From contig NZ_CAMFHL010000213.1 in NCBI RefSeq assembly GCF_945952095.1, positions 1-13,504 on the forward strand: 13,504 nucleotides of DNA, read 5' to 3'. Source of the stretch: an uncultured Arsenicibacter sp. (GTDB lineage Bacteria > Bacteroidota > Bacteroidia > Cytophagales > Spirosomataceae). Shown piece by piece: positions 6,534 through 13,298 of the stretch. A model generated the notes under the pieces. It ran no database searches, had not been told where the DNA came from, and worked only from the letters and a program-made list of their open reading frames with translations. The stretch's first letter is position 1, and each line of letters opens with the position of its first letter. Made by a program: the position numbers and the translations under genes.

Positions 6534-7829
6534 TCAGTGAAAAAGCGCAAACTGGGCGAGGTAGATGCCGGCGCCGACTACATAGCCGATCAGGGCCAGC
6601 CAGCTGATTTTGCGGAGGTACCAGACAAAGTCTAAATGCTCCATGCCCATAACGGCAACGCCCGCCGCCGAACCGATCACCAGAATACTGCCACCGGTAC
6701 CCGCGCAGTAGGCCAGAAACTCCCAGATCTTAGCGTCCGGCGGGAACGTCTGTATGTCGTACATGCCCATGGCTGCGGCCACAATCGGGACGTTATCGAC
6801 TACCGCCGAAACGATACCGATCAGCAGTACAATCAGGTCGAGGTTGCCGACGGCTTTATCAAGCGATTGAGCCAGCGTGGTCAGTACGCCGGTTACTTCA
6901 AGCGTTCCTACGGCCAGCAGGATGCCCAGAAAGAACAGAATACTCGGTACGTCGATACGGCTCAGGGCGTAGGCAGCGGTAAACTTTTTCCGCTCAGCCT
7001 CATCTTTATCTTTGTGAATCAGCTCCGAAGCCACCCAGATGCAGCCCAGCACCAGCATCATGCCCATGTACGGCGGCAGGTGGGTAACCATCTTAAAGAT
7101 CGGTACAAACAGCATACCGCCCAGACCAATTGACAGCATCAGTTTCCGGTTGCGGCGGGCTTCTGCCGTTACGTATGGCCGGCTGATCCCTTTCGTTGCA
7201 GAGGCTGTAGCAACCTGTGTTTCGGCCGGATAACTGAACGTAAGAATCGTCAGTGGTACCAGGAGCGCGGCCAGACTCGGCACAAACAAGGTCGTGATGA
7301 TATTGCCGGTGGTTACCTGCCCGCCGATCCAGAGCATGGTCGTTGTTACGTCGCCGATGGGCGACCACGCACCGCCGGCATTGGCCGCAATGATGATCAT
7401 GCCCGCGATGATTTTCCGCTGCTCCGCATTTTTGACCAGCTTACGGGCCACCGACACCATGACAATCGAGGTCGTCAGGTTGTCGAGCAGGGCCGACAGG
7501 AAGAAAGAAAGGAAACAGATAATCCAGAGCAGGGTGCGCGTATTGCGGCTGGCAATACGGTCGGTGATCAGCGTAAAGCCATCGTGGGCATCGATGAGCT
7601 CAACAACCGTCATAGCGCCCATCAGGAAGAACAGAATTTCGGAAACGCTGCCGAGGTGTTCGGTCAGCTGTTCTACAACCACGTGGCTGTCGCTTGTCAT
7701 TAAGGCGTAGGTTGCCCAGCATAACACGCCCGTTATCAGCGCCGTTGCGGTTTTGTTGATCTGAATCGGGTGTTCTAAGGTAATCAGTAAATAACCAAGC
7801 AGAAAGATTGTGATGAGGGAGATGATCAT
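6534..7829 (-). CDS. nhaD: NhaD-family Na+/H+ antiporter
   Basis: This 431-aa inner-membrane protein carries the hallmarks of NhaD-type sodium/proton antiporters (ion transporter superfamily): LLDNLTTSIVM (114-124), ANAGGAWSPIGDVTTTMLWIGGQV in the middle (149-172), VVDNVPIVAAAMGMY (343-357) and AGTGGSILVIGSAAGVAVMG (376-395). The two DN motifs (Asp116, Asp345) are candidate ion-binding positions. About 11-13 hydrophobic segments are visible. The chosen ATG (7829) is 1 nt past the stop of the upstream DUF5723-type gene; earlier in-frame starts would overlap that gene by over 100 nt and add non-family sequence. Translation is probably coupled to the upstream gene. The role is sodium export and pH homeostasis, inferred from the family. 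Confidence 0.93.
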   Translation of the reverse strand: MIISLITIFLLGYLLITLEHPIQINKTATALITGVLCWATYALMTSDSHVVVEQLTEHLGSVSEILFFLMGAMTVVELIDAHDGFTLITDRIASRNTRTLLWIICFLSFFLSALLDNLTTSIVMVSVARKLVKNAEQRKIIAGMIIIAANAGGAWSPIGDVTTTMLWIGGQVTTGNIITTLFVPSLAALLVPLTILTFSYPAETQVATASATKGISRPYVTAEARRNRKLMLSIGLGGMLFVPIFKMVTHLPPYMGMMLVLGCIWVASELIHKDKDEAERKKFTAAYALSRIDVPSILFFLGILLAVGTLEVTGVLTTLAQSLDKAVGNLDLIVLLIGIVSAVVDNVPIVAAAMGMYDIQTFPPDAKIWEFLAYCAGTGGSILVIGSAAGVAVMGMEHLDFVWYLRKISWLALIGYVVGAGIYLAQFALFH

Positions 7830-7830
7830 G

Positions 7831-9237
7831 TCAGAAGCCGAAGCATACCCCGGCGTACAAATCTGTACCCCGCGGGTGAATGCCGTTGTTACCATTCCCA
7901 ATAAGGCCAAAAATATTGTCAGATCCAAGCCAGAAAGGACCGACACGGGCCGAAAGACCAATTAAAATGGACTGGTTCAGGTACGTAACAGGGGCTGCCA
8001 GGGTTATCAGTTTGGTATCATAGCGCGGTACTACCGATATCAGCGTTGGCTGGCGAACCGCCGCCGCCTGACTGCTCAGTACGTTCTGCCGCCAGACAAA
8101 ACCTATTCCGAACTTATCGGTGGCCTGTAGGTCGGCGGTCAGGTTGAGGGCTGTCGGCAGGGTCATTCTGAAACGCCCGAGGCTGGTGGCCGGCGACAGA
8201 TTCAGTTTTTCGCGGACGACATTGGCTACCTGTTCAGGGCTGGTAATGTTGACGTTGTTAAAGTCGCCCGGGGTGAATTTGACATTCTGCTCGTTAACGT
8301 CATACGACTCGCCGTTATAAAAAATCGTACCGACGTCGGTCAGGCTCAGGCTTAGCTGCCAGACCGGCTGATCGTCTTCAACCTGGTTCATGATCGCAAC
8401 ACCAAAATCGGCGCCTACACCTTTGCCCGGCACATTACCCGAAAAAAAGGTACTCATCGTCAGCCGTTTGTTTTGCAGGTAATTCGTAAATGCCATGCGG
8501 GCACTAATCTGGCTGATCTGCAGGTAGGGATTATTAGGCGGGGTTGGCTCCGATTGCAGGGAATAATTCAGCTGGTCGTTGACCAGATAACCGGCGGTAA
8601 ATCCGCGAAGGTATTTCAGGGTTGCACCGGCCAATACACGGACTGCATCCGTTTCCGCAATGGGTTTGGCATAGGTCAGCGCATATTCCGAATACACGTT
8701 GGCCCCGATGTTAAACCGGTTATTCTGGTTCGGAATGCTGTACAGCGCATTATCGGCAAGGCTGGCACGGATCGCCGACAGTAAGTCTTCCGACGCACCC
8801 AGTACCTGGGCGGTACCCCGCAGGCGGGTACTCAGGGTCAGACTGGCATCGCCGCCAACGGGTAAACGCAGGGCAGGACCCCGTAATTCACCCCAGACCG
8901 TTACGTTTTTAGGCTGGCCGTCGAGAATTTCCTTCGTGTAGGACGGTTTAAAGTCAAGGGATCCGTCAGAACGTTTGTACTGATCGGGAACATTGTTTGT
9001 CAACAAGGTCAGGATCGAGTACGGCGCCTGATACCGGACAAAGTTGTTATTAACATGAATATTAGCCGCGGCTATATTCAGATCAAACTTATGCGGAGAG
9101 TCGGCGGATAAGGCCGGATTAATATAGGTGCGATGTGTGCCGCTACGCGGATTAGTCGACAGTCCCAGAAAATTTTGAGCCGGGCTTGCTGTTGCGAGAA
9201 ACAACAGGCCCGGCCCTAACAAAAGCCTTACATTCAT
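7831..9237 (-). CDS. DUF5723-type outer-membrane protein
   Basis: This 468-aa protein has a signal peptide (MNVRLLLGPGLLFLATASPAQ) and then many alternating hydrophobic/aromatic beta-strand-like segments, as in Bacteroidota outer-membrane beta-barrel proteins. The N-terminus (NFLGLSTNPRSGTHRTYINPAL, 22-43) and C-terminus (GPFWLGSDNIFGLI, then RGTDLYAGVCFGF) resemble the DUF5723 family; the last residue is Phe, as expected for barrel insertion. No enzymatic motif is present and function is unknown. It directly precedes nhaD with a 1-nt gap. A weak -7-like TTATTTTG on the minus strand lies at 9266-9259, 21 bp before the start codon, without a clear -33 partner, so the gene may instead be read through from nfuA 123 bp upstream. 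Confidence 0.75.
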   Translation of the reverse strand: MNVRLLLGPGLLFLATASPAQNFLGLSTNPRSGTHRTYINPALSADSPHKFDLNIAAANIHVNNNFVRYQAPYSILTLLTNNVPDQYKRSDGSLDFKPSYTKEILDGQPKNVTVWGELRGPALRLPVGGDASLTLSTRLRGTAQVLGASEDLLSAIRASLADNALYSIPNQNNRFNIGANVYSEYALTYAKPIAETDAVRVLAGATLKYLRGFTAGYLVNDQLNYSLQSEPTPPNNPYLQISQISARMAFTNYLQNKRLTMSTFFSGNVPGKGVGADFGVAIMNQVEDDQPVWQLSLSLTDVGTIFYNGESYDVNEQNVKFTPGDFNNVNITSPEQVANVVREKLNLSPATSLGRFRMTLPTALNLTADLQATDKFGIGFVWRQNVLSSQAAAVRQPTLISVVPRYDTKLITLAAPVTYLNQSILIGLSARVGPFWLGSDNIFGLIGNGNNGIHPRGTDLYAGVCFGF

Positions 9238-9360
9238 GCCTCAGGCGTTTTTTTGCCCCAAAATAAGTAAATCAGTAGCAGTTGGCAGCAGCTTCAGGGA
9301 ATATTTTGTCATATTTACTGATGCTACTGCCGGAACCACTGCCACTGTACCACACCACTA

Positions 9361-9963
9361 TTATACACCTTCAGCTTCTACTTGTTTGACTTCGGGCACC
9401 AGACGGGTCATCAGATTTTCGATACCTGCCTTGAGAGTCAGCGTCGACGATGGACAGCCGCTGCACGCGCCCTGAAGTAATACCTTCACAATGCCGGATT
9501 CCGGTTCGAAGGAATAAAAATTAATGGCTCCTCCATCTGATTCAACTGCCGGACGAATATATTGTTCGAGCACCGCCTTGATTTTTTGAACGGTTTCTGA
9601 GTCTGCATCAACCCGTACCGAGTTAGCATCAACCGTACGCTGGGCAAAGACCGGCTGCTTCTCATCGAAGTATTGCTTCAGAAACTGCTTTACCTCAAAC
9701 ATAATGTCATCCCACTCGGTCACATCATCCTTGGTAATGGTAATAAAATTGCCGGCAATAAATACGCGCCGCACAAAGTCAAAGCCAAACAAGGCAACCA
9801 CAAGGGGAGAGGCTTTACCGTCGAGCAGGGCGTCACCTGGTTCGGCATAATCGAATGAAAGTCCGTCGGGCACGAGTTCGACGTTCAGCACAAACTTCAT
9901 TGAATTGGGATTCGGGTTTTGCTGCGCGTAAATCGATATAGGACGCTGGAGAAGATCGTTCAT
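9361..9963 (-). CDS. NfuA-type Fe-S cluster scaffold/carrier protein
   Basis: This 200-aa cytoplasmic protein has two domains: an Nfu N-terminal domain (about 13-100; IYAQQNPNPNSMKFVLN, then DALLDGKASPLVVALFGFDFVRRVFIAGNFITITK) and a C-terminal NifU-like domain (about 122-195) with the cluster-binding CxxC formed by Cys167 and Cys170 in QGACSGCPSS. Such proteins carry 4Fe-4S clusters to target enzymes as dimers through this CxxC motif. Length and domain order are typical of Bacteroidota Nfu proteins. It follows rpmA on the same strand but a terminator and a structured 115-bp leader lie between them, so it is probably a separate transcription unit. Confidence 0.93.
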   Translation of the reverse strand: MNDLLQRPISIYAQQNPNPNSMKFVLNVELVPDGLSFDYAEPGDALLDGKASPLVVALFGFDFVRRVFIAGNFITITKDDVTEWDDIMFEVKQFLKQYFDEKQPVFAQRTVDANSVRVDADSETVQKIKAVLEQYIRPAVESDGGAINFYSFEPESGIVKVLLQGACSGCPSSTLTLKAGIENLMTRLVPEVKQVEAEGV

Positions 9964-9995
9964 TGTCGGGGAATTGTAAAATCGCTTCGTATTTT

Positions 9996-10030
9996 CCGGT
10001 TCGGCTTACCTGACCTCAGGTTGAAACCGG
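9996..10030 (-). promoter_or_regulatory. Nested inverted repeat in the nfuA leader
   Basis: Outer arms CCGGTT (9996-10001) and AACCGG (10025-10030) enclose inner arms ACCTGA (10008-10013) and TCAGGT (10016-10021) with a 2-nt centre. It lies 33 bp upstream of the nfuA start. No T-run follows on the minus strand, so a terminator is unlikely; an operator or leader hairpin is more likely. Confidence 0.5.
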
Positions 10031-10081
10031 CAGGACAGGAAGTTGTCTCAGTCAGAAACACACGCCCGGGCAATTTAGTTG

Positions 10082-10147
10082 CCATGTTTTATACGAAAAA
10101 TCCCGCATGGGATACCATGTTTTATACGAAAAATCCCGCATGGGATA
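10082..10147. repeat. Tandem 33-bp direct repeat duplicating half a terminator
   Basis: Bases 10082-10114 and 10115-10147 are identical. Each copy contains GAAAAATCCCGCATGG, which is one arm of the rpmA terminator; only one opposite arm exists (10148-10163). The duplication gives the rpmA transcript two interchangeable 3' arms, each followed by a T-run on the minus strand. Confidence 0.9.
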
Positions 10148-10163
10148 CCATGCGGGATTTTTC
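10128..10163 (-). terminator. rpmA: Strong rho-independent terminator after rpmA
   Basis: A perfect 16-bp stem pairs GAAAAATCCCGCATGG (10128-10143) with CCATGCGGGATTTTTC (10148-10163), with loop GATA. Read on the minus strand the 3' arm ends in TTTTT. It begins 27 bp after the rpmA stop (10190) and ends the ribosomal-protein operon. Confidence 0.9.
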
Positions 10164-10189
10164 AGGACCGTATGCCGGGTCGTGGCTGC

Positions 10190-10447
10190 TTATTCAGCAG
10201 GTACGATGTGAACATACGAGCGGTTGCTGCGGCCAGCCTGGAATTTAACCACGCCGTCAACCAGAGCAAACAGGGTATGGTCGCGGCCGATGCCAACGCC
10301 TTCACCCGCGTGATGTTTTGTACCGCGCTGACGCACGATGATGTTACCGGCGATAGCTTTCTGACCACCGAACAATTTAACGCCAAGGCGCTTGCTTATC
10401 GAGTCGCGGCCGTTCTTGGAACTACCTACACCTTTCTTGTGTGCCAT
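10190..10447 (-). CDS. rpmA: 50S ribosomal protein L27
   Basis: This 85-aa protein is ribosomal protein L27: it begins MAHKKGVGSSKNGRDS and contains RLGVKLFGGQKAIAGNIIVRQRGTKHHAGEGVGIGRDHTLFAL, with conserved ends. The basic N-terminal tail reaches the peptidyl transferase centre. The N-terminus lacks the cleaved extension found in Firmicutes. The gene lies 42 bp after rplU, in the usual rplU-rpmA order. Confidence 0.98.
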   Translation of the reverse strand: MAHKKGVGSSKNGRDSISKRLGVKLFGGQKAIAGNIIVRQRGTKHHAGEGVGIGRDHTLFALVDGVVKFQAGRSNRSYVHIVPAE

Positions 10448-10489
10448 TTTGTTTTGTGTTTAAGGCTTAACGTGTGTTAAGGCCAAACG

Positions 10490-10807
10490 TTACAGAGTTA
10501 TATCTTCGATTAACACCTTCGTCAGGTACTGACGGTGGCCGTTTTTCTTTTTGTAGCCTTTCCGGCGTTTCTTTTTGAAGACGATTACTTTTTCGCCTTT
10601 CAGGTGTTCAACGATTTTCGCCGTGATAGAAGCACCTTCAACTACTGGAGCACCTACAGAGATGCTGCCTTCGTTATCAACAAGGAGAACTTTCACCTTG
10701 TCGGATGCAAGCACAGCGTCAGCATCACCCTCTAAACGGTGTGTATAGATAGAGCGACCTTTCTGAACTTTGAACTGCTGTCCTGCGATCTCTACGATTG
10801 CGTACAT
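10490..10807 (-). CDS. rplU: 50S ribosomal protein L21
   Basis: This 105-aa protein is ribosomal protein L21, starting MYAIVEIAGQQFKVQKG and ending with KKKRRKGYKKKNGHRQYLTKVLIEDI, the conserved rRNA-binding basic tail. An in-frame ATG 33 nt further upstream would add 11 non-conserved residues and overlap the promoter -7 box, so it is rejected. It is the first gene of the rplU-rpmA operon. Confidence 0.98.
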   Translation of the reverse strand: MYAIVEIAGQQFKVQKGRSIYTHRLEGDADAVLASDKVKVLLVDNEGSISVGAPVVEGASITAKIVEHLKGEKVIVFKKKRRKGYKKKNGHRQYLTKVLIEDITL

Positions 10808-10837
10808 GATTCGTGTATAATTTTGGAAATGAGGGTG

Positions 10838-10845
10838 CAAATATA
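10838..10845 (-). promoter_or_regulatory. Promoter -7 box of the rplU-rpmA operon
   Basis: The minus strand reads TATATTTG here, a full match to TAnnTTTG. The -33 region is weak (ACTG at 10870-10867, 21 nt upstream). Transcription would start near 10831, leaving a leader of about 24 nt. Confidence 0.6.
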
Positions 10846-10880
10846 GGGAAATCTATTGATTAAGGCCAGTGTAAAGGCAG

Positions 10881-10913
10881 AAAAAAACTATTACAGGCGT
10901 AGTACGTGTAATA
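10881..10913 (-). terminator. Rho-independent terminator after the LytTR gene
   Basis: TATTACA (10889-10895) pairs with TGTAATA (10907-10913), extended inside by CGT/ACG (10898-10900 with 10904-10906) after a 2-nt bulge. On the minus strand the stem is followed by G and seven T (complement of 10881-10887). It lies 37 bp after the LytTR stop and upstream of the rplU promoter. The stem is AT-rich, so strength is uncertain. Confidence 0.55.
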
Positions 10914-10949
10914 TAATGCTCCGCACCAACAGTACGGACCCGTTAAACG

Positions 10950-11327
10950 CTAATTAGCAGCCTGTAACGGTCCTTTTGCATAGGTTCCTGCCTGTAGCCG
11001 GCGCTTTACAAAAACCTGCCGGCGGCGGGCCACTTCAACCTCATCGCCGTTGCTCAGCAACAGCCGCAGCCGCCGTGGCTGACTGGGTGTCGACAGTACA
11101 GCACGGATGTGTTGCGGGTTAACGATGGCATCTTTCCGGACGCGGATAAAATCGGTCAATTGTTCCTGGTACCATTTGAGCGTATAGGCACTCATCTGGG
11201 CGGGCCTGCCCTGTTGATAAATGCGGGTGTAGTTCCAGTCACCTTCCAGCCAGATGATGGACTGGGCCGCAATCGCCTGTTTGTCGAAGCGGATGTAGCT
11301 GGCAGAGGTTGTCGTGGTGTTTATCAT
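10950..11327 (-). CDS. Stand-alone LytTR-type DNA-binding protein
   Basis: This 125-aa protein consists of a LytTR DNA-binding domain alone: IIWLEGDWNYTRIYQ (24-38), then SAYTLKWYQEQL (46-57), then FIRVRKDAIVNPQHIRAV (60-77) and RLRLLLSNGDEVEVARRRQVFVKRRL (86-111). This is the pattern of the LytR/AgrA family of transcription regulators. No receiver domain, membrane segment or sensor kinase is present beside it, so its signal input is not evident. It has its own candidate terminator. No -7 box was found in the upstream 11328-11500 region. Confidence 0.85.
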   Translation of the reverse strand: MINTTTTSASYIRFDKQAIAAQSIIWLEGDWNYTRIYQQGRPAQMSAYTLKWYQEQLTDFIRVRKDAIVNPQHIRAVLSTPSQPRRLRLLLSNGDEVEVARRRQVFVKRRLQAGTYAKGPLQAAN

Positions 11328-11811
11328 ATGCTTTAGGGGATTGTGTTTCAGGAAAAAGAGGCCGTATTTATGGACGTAGTATGCCGGAGCTACCGGACGT
11401 GTACGGTGAGGGGGTAACGGATCGTGTACTCATGGGCCGGTTCAGTAAGTGAAATGCGTTAAGACCAGATGGCTGGCGCTTGCAGGAGAAGCGCTTACAC
11501 GATGTAAAGTTTCGACAAGATCAGGCAGGATACTATCCCCCAATTGGGGGATTTATAGGGTTTATTTTGATAAAAACAGGGAGAAAGATGACGGGATAAC
11601 TGGATGTAGCGTTAAAAGCCGGTCATTTCTTCTATAGATGTAATGAAATTGTTAAACAGCTGATGTTAGCTACTGTGTTTTGGTCTTTCGTCAGAAAGAG
11701 TAAATCGTGAAGTCCTTTTATTAATAGATGCCGGCCATTTGCCTCATTGGGAAAATGCCGCTATGGTAAACCAGCTATTGCTTACGTTTTTCAGGATTGT
11801 GAAAGCTACAC
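11328..11811. other. Gene-free 484-bp stretch
   Basis: No convincing gene lies here. The only notable open frame (11449-11637, +, 62 codons) has no recognisable family, no signal peptide and no promoter box. The DNA is less GC-rich than its neighbours. It holds a perfect 18-bp palindrome (11535-11552) and a short hairpin GCGCTT/AAGCGC (11476-11481 with 11489-11494). It could be a decayed gene or a small-RNA locus, without direct support. Confidence 0.6.
11535..11552. promoter_or_regulatory. Perfect 18-bp palindrome
   Basis: ATCCCCCAATTGGGGGAT is fully self-complementary with two 9-bp halves and no spacer. It lies about 208 bp upstream of the LytTR start and about 260 bp from the thioesterase stop. 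With no T-run it is not a terminator. It fits a symmetric protein-binding site better than an RNA hairpin, since the centre leaves no loop. Confidence 0.5.
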
Positions 11812-12255
11812 CTAAAACGGCATCTTCACCGAGGTCTGAATCAGGTTCGTGGCCGCTTTGGCGATGATTTTACCGTCGGCAGACCGGATGACGCTTTCGG
11901 CGTGAATGATGTTTTTGCCGGTCCGGACGGCTTGTGCGGTGGCGGTGATGACCTCACCCAGCCGGGCGGCGTGCAGAAAATCAACGTTCAGGTTTACCGA
12001 TGTATAGGCGTATTCCCGCCCGAGGGTAAAGACCATAGCCCCGGCAATGTCGTCCAGAATGGCTGCCGCCGCCCCGCCGTGTAACACACCCGCCGGATTC
12101 GTCAGCTCTTCGCGGACAATGTAGTCAACCACCAGTTTACCAAATTCGGCCTCCCGTAAAGTACCGTTCAGCCAGCGGCCAACCGGCGACGGACTGTTCG
12201 TCATTGACTGGCCGAGCATTGATTGAAAAAAAGTCAGACGGGCATTTGTTTCCAT
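11812..12255 (-). CDS. PaaI-type hotdog-fold thioesterase
   Basis: This 147-aa protein has the hotdog thioesterase signature of the PaaI family: NPAGVLHGGAAAAILDDIAG (53-72), with His59-Gly-Gly and the candidate catalytic Asp68, followed by TSVNLNVDFLHAARLGEVITATAQ (85-108) and VIRSADGKIIAKAA (122-135). Such enzymes hydrolyse acyl-CoA or aryl-acyl-CoA thioesters in the cytoplasm, usually as tetramers. Length is standard. The substrate cannot be told. It is divergent from the ComA-like gene with a 216-bp shared upstream region; no clear terminator follows. Confidence 0.9.
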   Translation of the reverse strand: METNARLTFFQSMLGQSMTNSPSPVGRWLNGTLREAEFGKLVVDYIVREELTNPAGVLHGGAAAAILDDIAGAMVFTLGREYAYTSVNLNVDFLHAARLGEVITATAQAVRTGKNIIHAESVIRSADGKIIAKAATNLIQTSVKMPF

Positions 12256-12319
12256 GATAATTCCTCAATTTTAACGGCACAAGTTTAGTTCATGGCTGCT
12301 TAACGGCGAAATTTGTACA

Positions 12320-12327
12320 CAAATATA
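12320..12327 (-). promoter_or_regulatory. Promoter -7 box of the thioesterase gene
   Basis: The minus strand reads TATATTTG, a full TAnnTTTG match and the same octamer as at rplU. Transcription would start near 12313. No good -33 element is seen. An interrupted palindrome ATTTGT-AC-ACAAAT (12311-12324) overlaps it and could be an operator. Confidence 0.5.
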
Positions 12328-12426
12328 TTCCCGTCGAGTCGATATAGTAGTTGGATTTAACCAGGCCAAATGGCGTTCGCTTGCTTATTTTTCTGTACTT
12401 TCCTGTGAGGTTTTCGTGAGTTGTGT

Positions 12427-12434
12427 TACTTTTG
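12427..12434 (+). promoter_or_regulatory. Promoter -7 box of the phosphosulfolactate synthase-like gene
   Basis: TACTTTTG matches TAnnTTTG fully, and the start codon at 12472 lies about 31 nt after the expected transcription start. The -33 region is weak (TGTG ending at 12407, 19 nt upstream). Confidence 0.5.
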
Positions 12435-12471
12435 GGCGTTTTTTTTAAAAGATCTTCCCCTATACGAGCGG

Positions 12472-13242
12472 ATGAACTATACACTGACGCAAATACCCGA
12501 GCGTACCGTGAAACCCCGTCAAAGCGGGTTGACAATGGTAATGGACAAGGGCTTGAGCATACGGCAGGTCGAAGACTTGTTAGCAACATCAGCCAGCTAT
12601 ATTGATATTGTGAAATTGGGGTGGGCAACCTCATTTGTTACCCCGAACCTGACCGAAAAACTGGCGGTCTATCGGGATGCCGGCATTCCCGTTTACTTTG
12701 GCGGGACGCTGTTCGAAGCTTTCGTGGTCCGGAATCAATTCGAAGATTATCAGCGCCTTCTGGATCGGTATGATCTGAAGTATGCTGAGGTATCTGACGG
12801 ATCAATTGAGATGCCGCAGGATGTAAAATGTGAATACATCAGCAAACTGGCAAAGCAGGTGACGGTCCTCTCGGAAGTCGGCTCGAAAGACGAAGCAAAG
12901 ATCATTCCGCCTTATAAATGGATTCAGCTGATGCAGGCCGAACTGCAGGCCGGTGCCTGGAAAGTAATCGGCGAAGCCCGCGAAGGCGGTAACGTCGGTC
13001 TGTTCCGGTCGAGCGGTGAGGTTCGTCAGGGGCTTGTGGAGGAGATTCTGACGCAGGTGCCGTTTGAAAGTATCATCTGGGAAGCGCCTCAGAAATCGCA
13101 GCAGGTCTGGTTTGTAAAATTGCTGGGTACGAACGTGAATCTGGGCAATATCGCTCCGCACGAAGTGATTCCGCTCGAAACCATCCGTCTTGGCTTACGC
13201 GGCGATACATTCACTCATTTTCTGGATAGCGCAAAGCTGTAA
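12472..13242 (+). CDS. Phosphosulfolactate synthase (ComA)-like protein
   Basis: This 256-aa cytoplasmic protein belongs to the ComA family, which in methanogens adds sulfite to phosphoenolpyruvate to form phosphosulfolactate, the first step of coenzyme M synthesis; plant HSA32 heat-stress proteins are relatives. Conserved blocks are KPRQSGLTMVMDKG (14-27), DIVKLGWATS (45-54), VYFGGTLFEAF (74-84), AEVSDGSIEM (105-114), SEVGSKD (134-140, with Lys139 near the position of the general-acid Lys recalled from the Methanocaldococcus enzyme), EAREGGNVGLF (168-178) and ETIRLGLRGDTF (236-247). The ATG at 12472 is chosen; a TTG 51 nt upstream would start inside the promoter. No other coenzyme M gene is near, so the product may feed sulfolactate, cysteate or sulfonolipid synthesis, or the protein may act on another substrate. 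Confidence 0.88.
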   Translation: MNYTLTQIPERTVKPRQSGLTMVMDKGLSIRQVEDLLATSASYIDIVKLGWATSFVTPNLTEKLAVYRDAGIPVYFGGTLFEAFVVRNQFEDYQRLLDRYDLKYAEVSDGSIEMPQDVKCEYISKLAKQVTVLSEVGSKDEAKIIPPYKWIQLMQAELQAGAWKVIGEAREGGNVGLFRSSGEVRQGLVEEILTQVPFESIIWEAPQKSQQVWFVKLLGTNVNLGNIAPHEVIPLETIRLGLRGDTFTHFLDSAKL

Positions 13243-13278
13243 TCCACCAATTCACCCGCTGATCGCTACGGCATCGCG

Positions 13279-13298
13279 CAAACCAATGCAAACCAATG
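13279..13298 (+). repeat. Tandem 10-bp duplication covering the DedA start codon
   Basis: CAAACCAATG occurs twice in a row (13279-13288, 13289-13298). Each copy ends in ATG. The second is the DedA start; the first opens a 7-codon out-of-frame reading frame (13286-13309) that ends at TAA inside the gene. Confidence 0.85.

Noticed and set aside
10095..10163. Possible CRISPR-like array from the repeated 33-bp units
   Set aside because: Only two head-to-tail copies with no spacers; explained by a tandem duplication of terminator DNA.
9919..10480. Overlapping plus-strand frames across the 33-bp repeat and the L27 gene
   Set aside because: The repeated peptide they encode comes from the duplicated terminator, and the rest is antisense to rpmA.
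11544..11569. Possible plus-strand promoter TTG...TTATTTTG in the gap
   Set aside because: Spacing of about 15 nt is too short, the -7 match is imperfect, and no gene follows on that strand.
11449..11637. 62-codon plus-strand frame in the 484-bp gap
   Set aside because: No promoter box, no convincing ribosome-binding site, no family resemblance; it also runs across the 18-bp palindrome.
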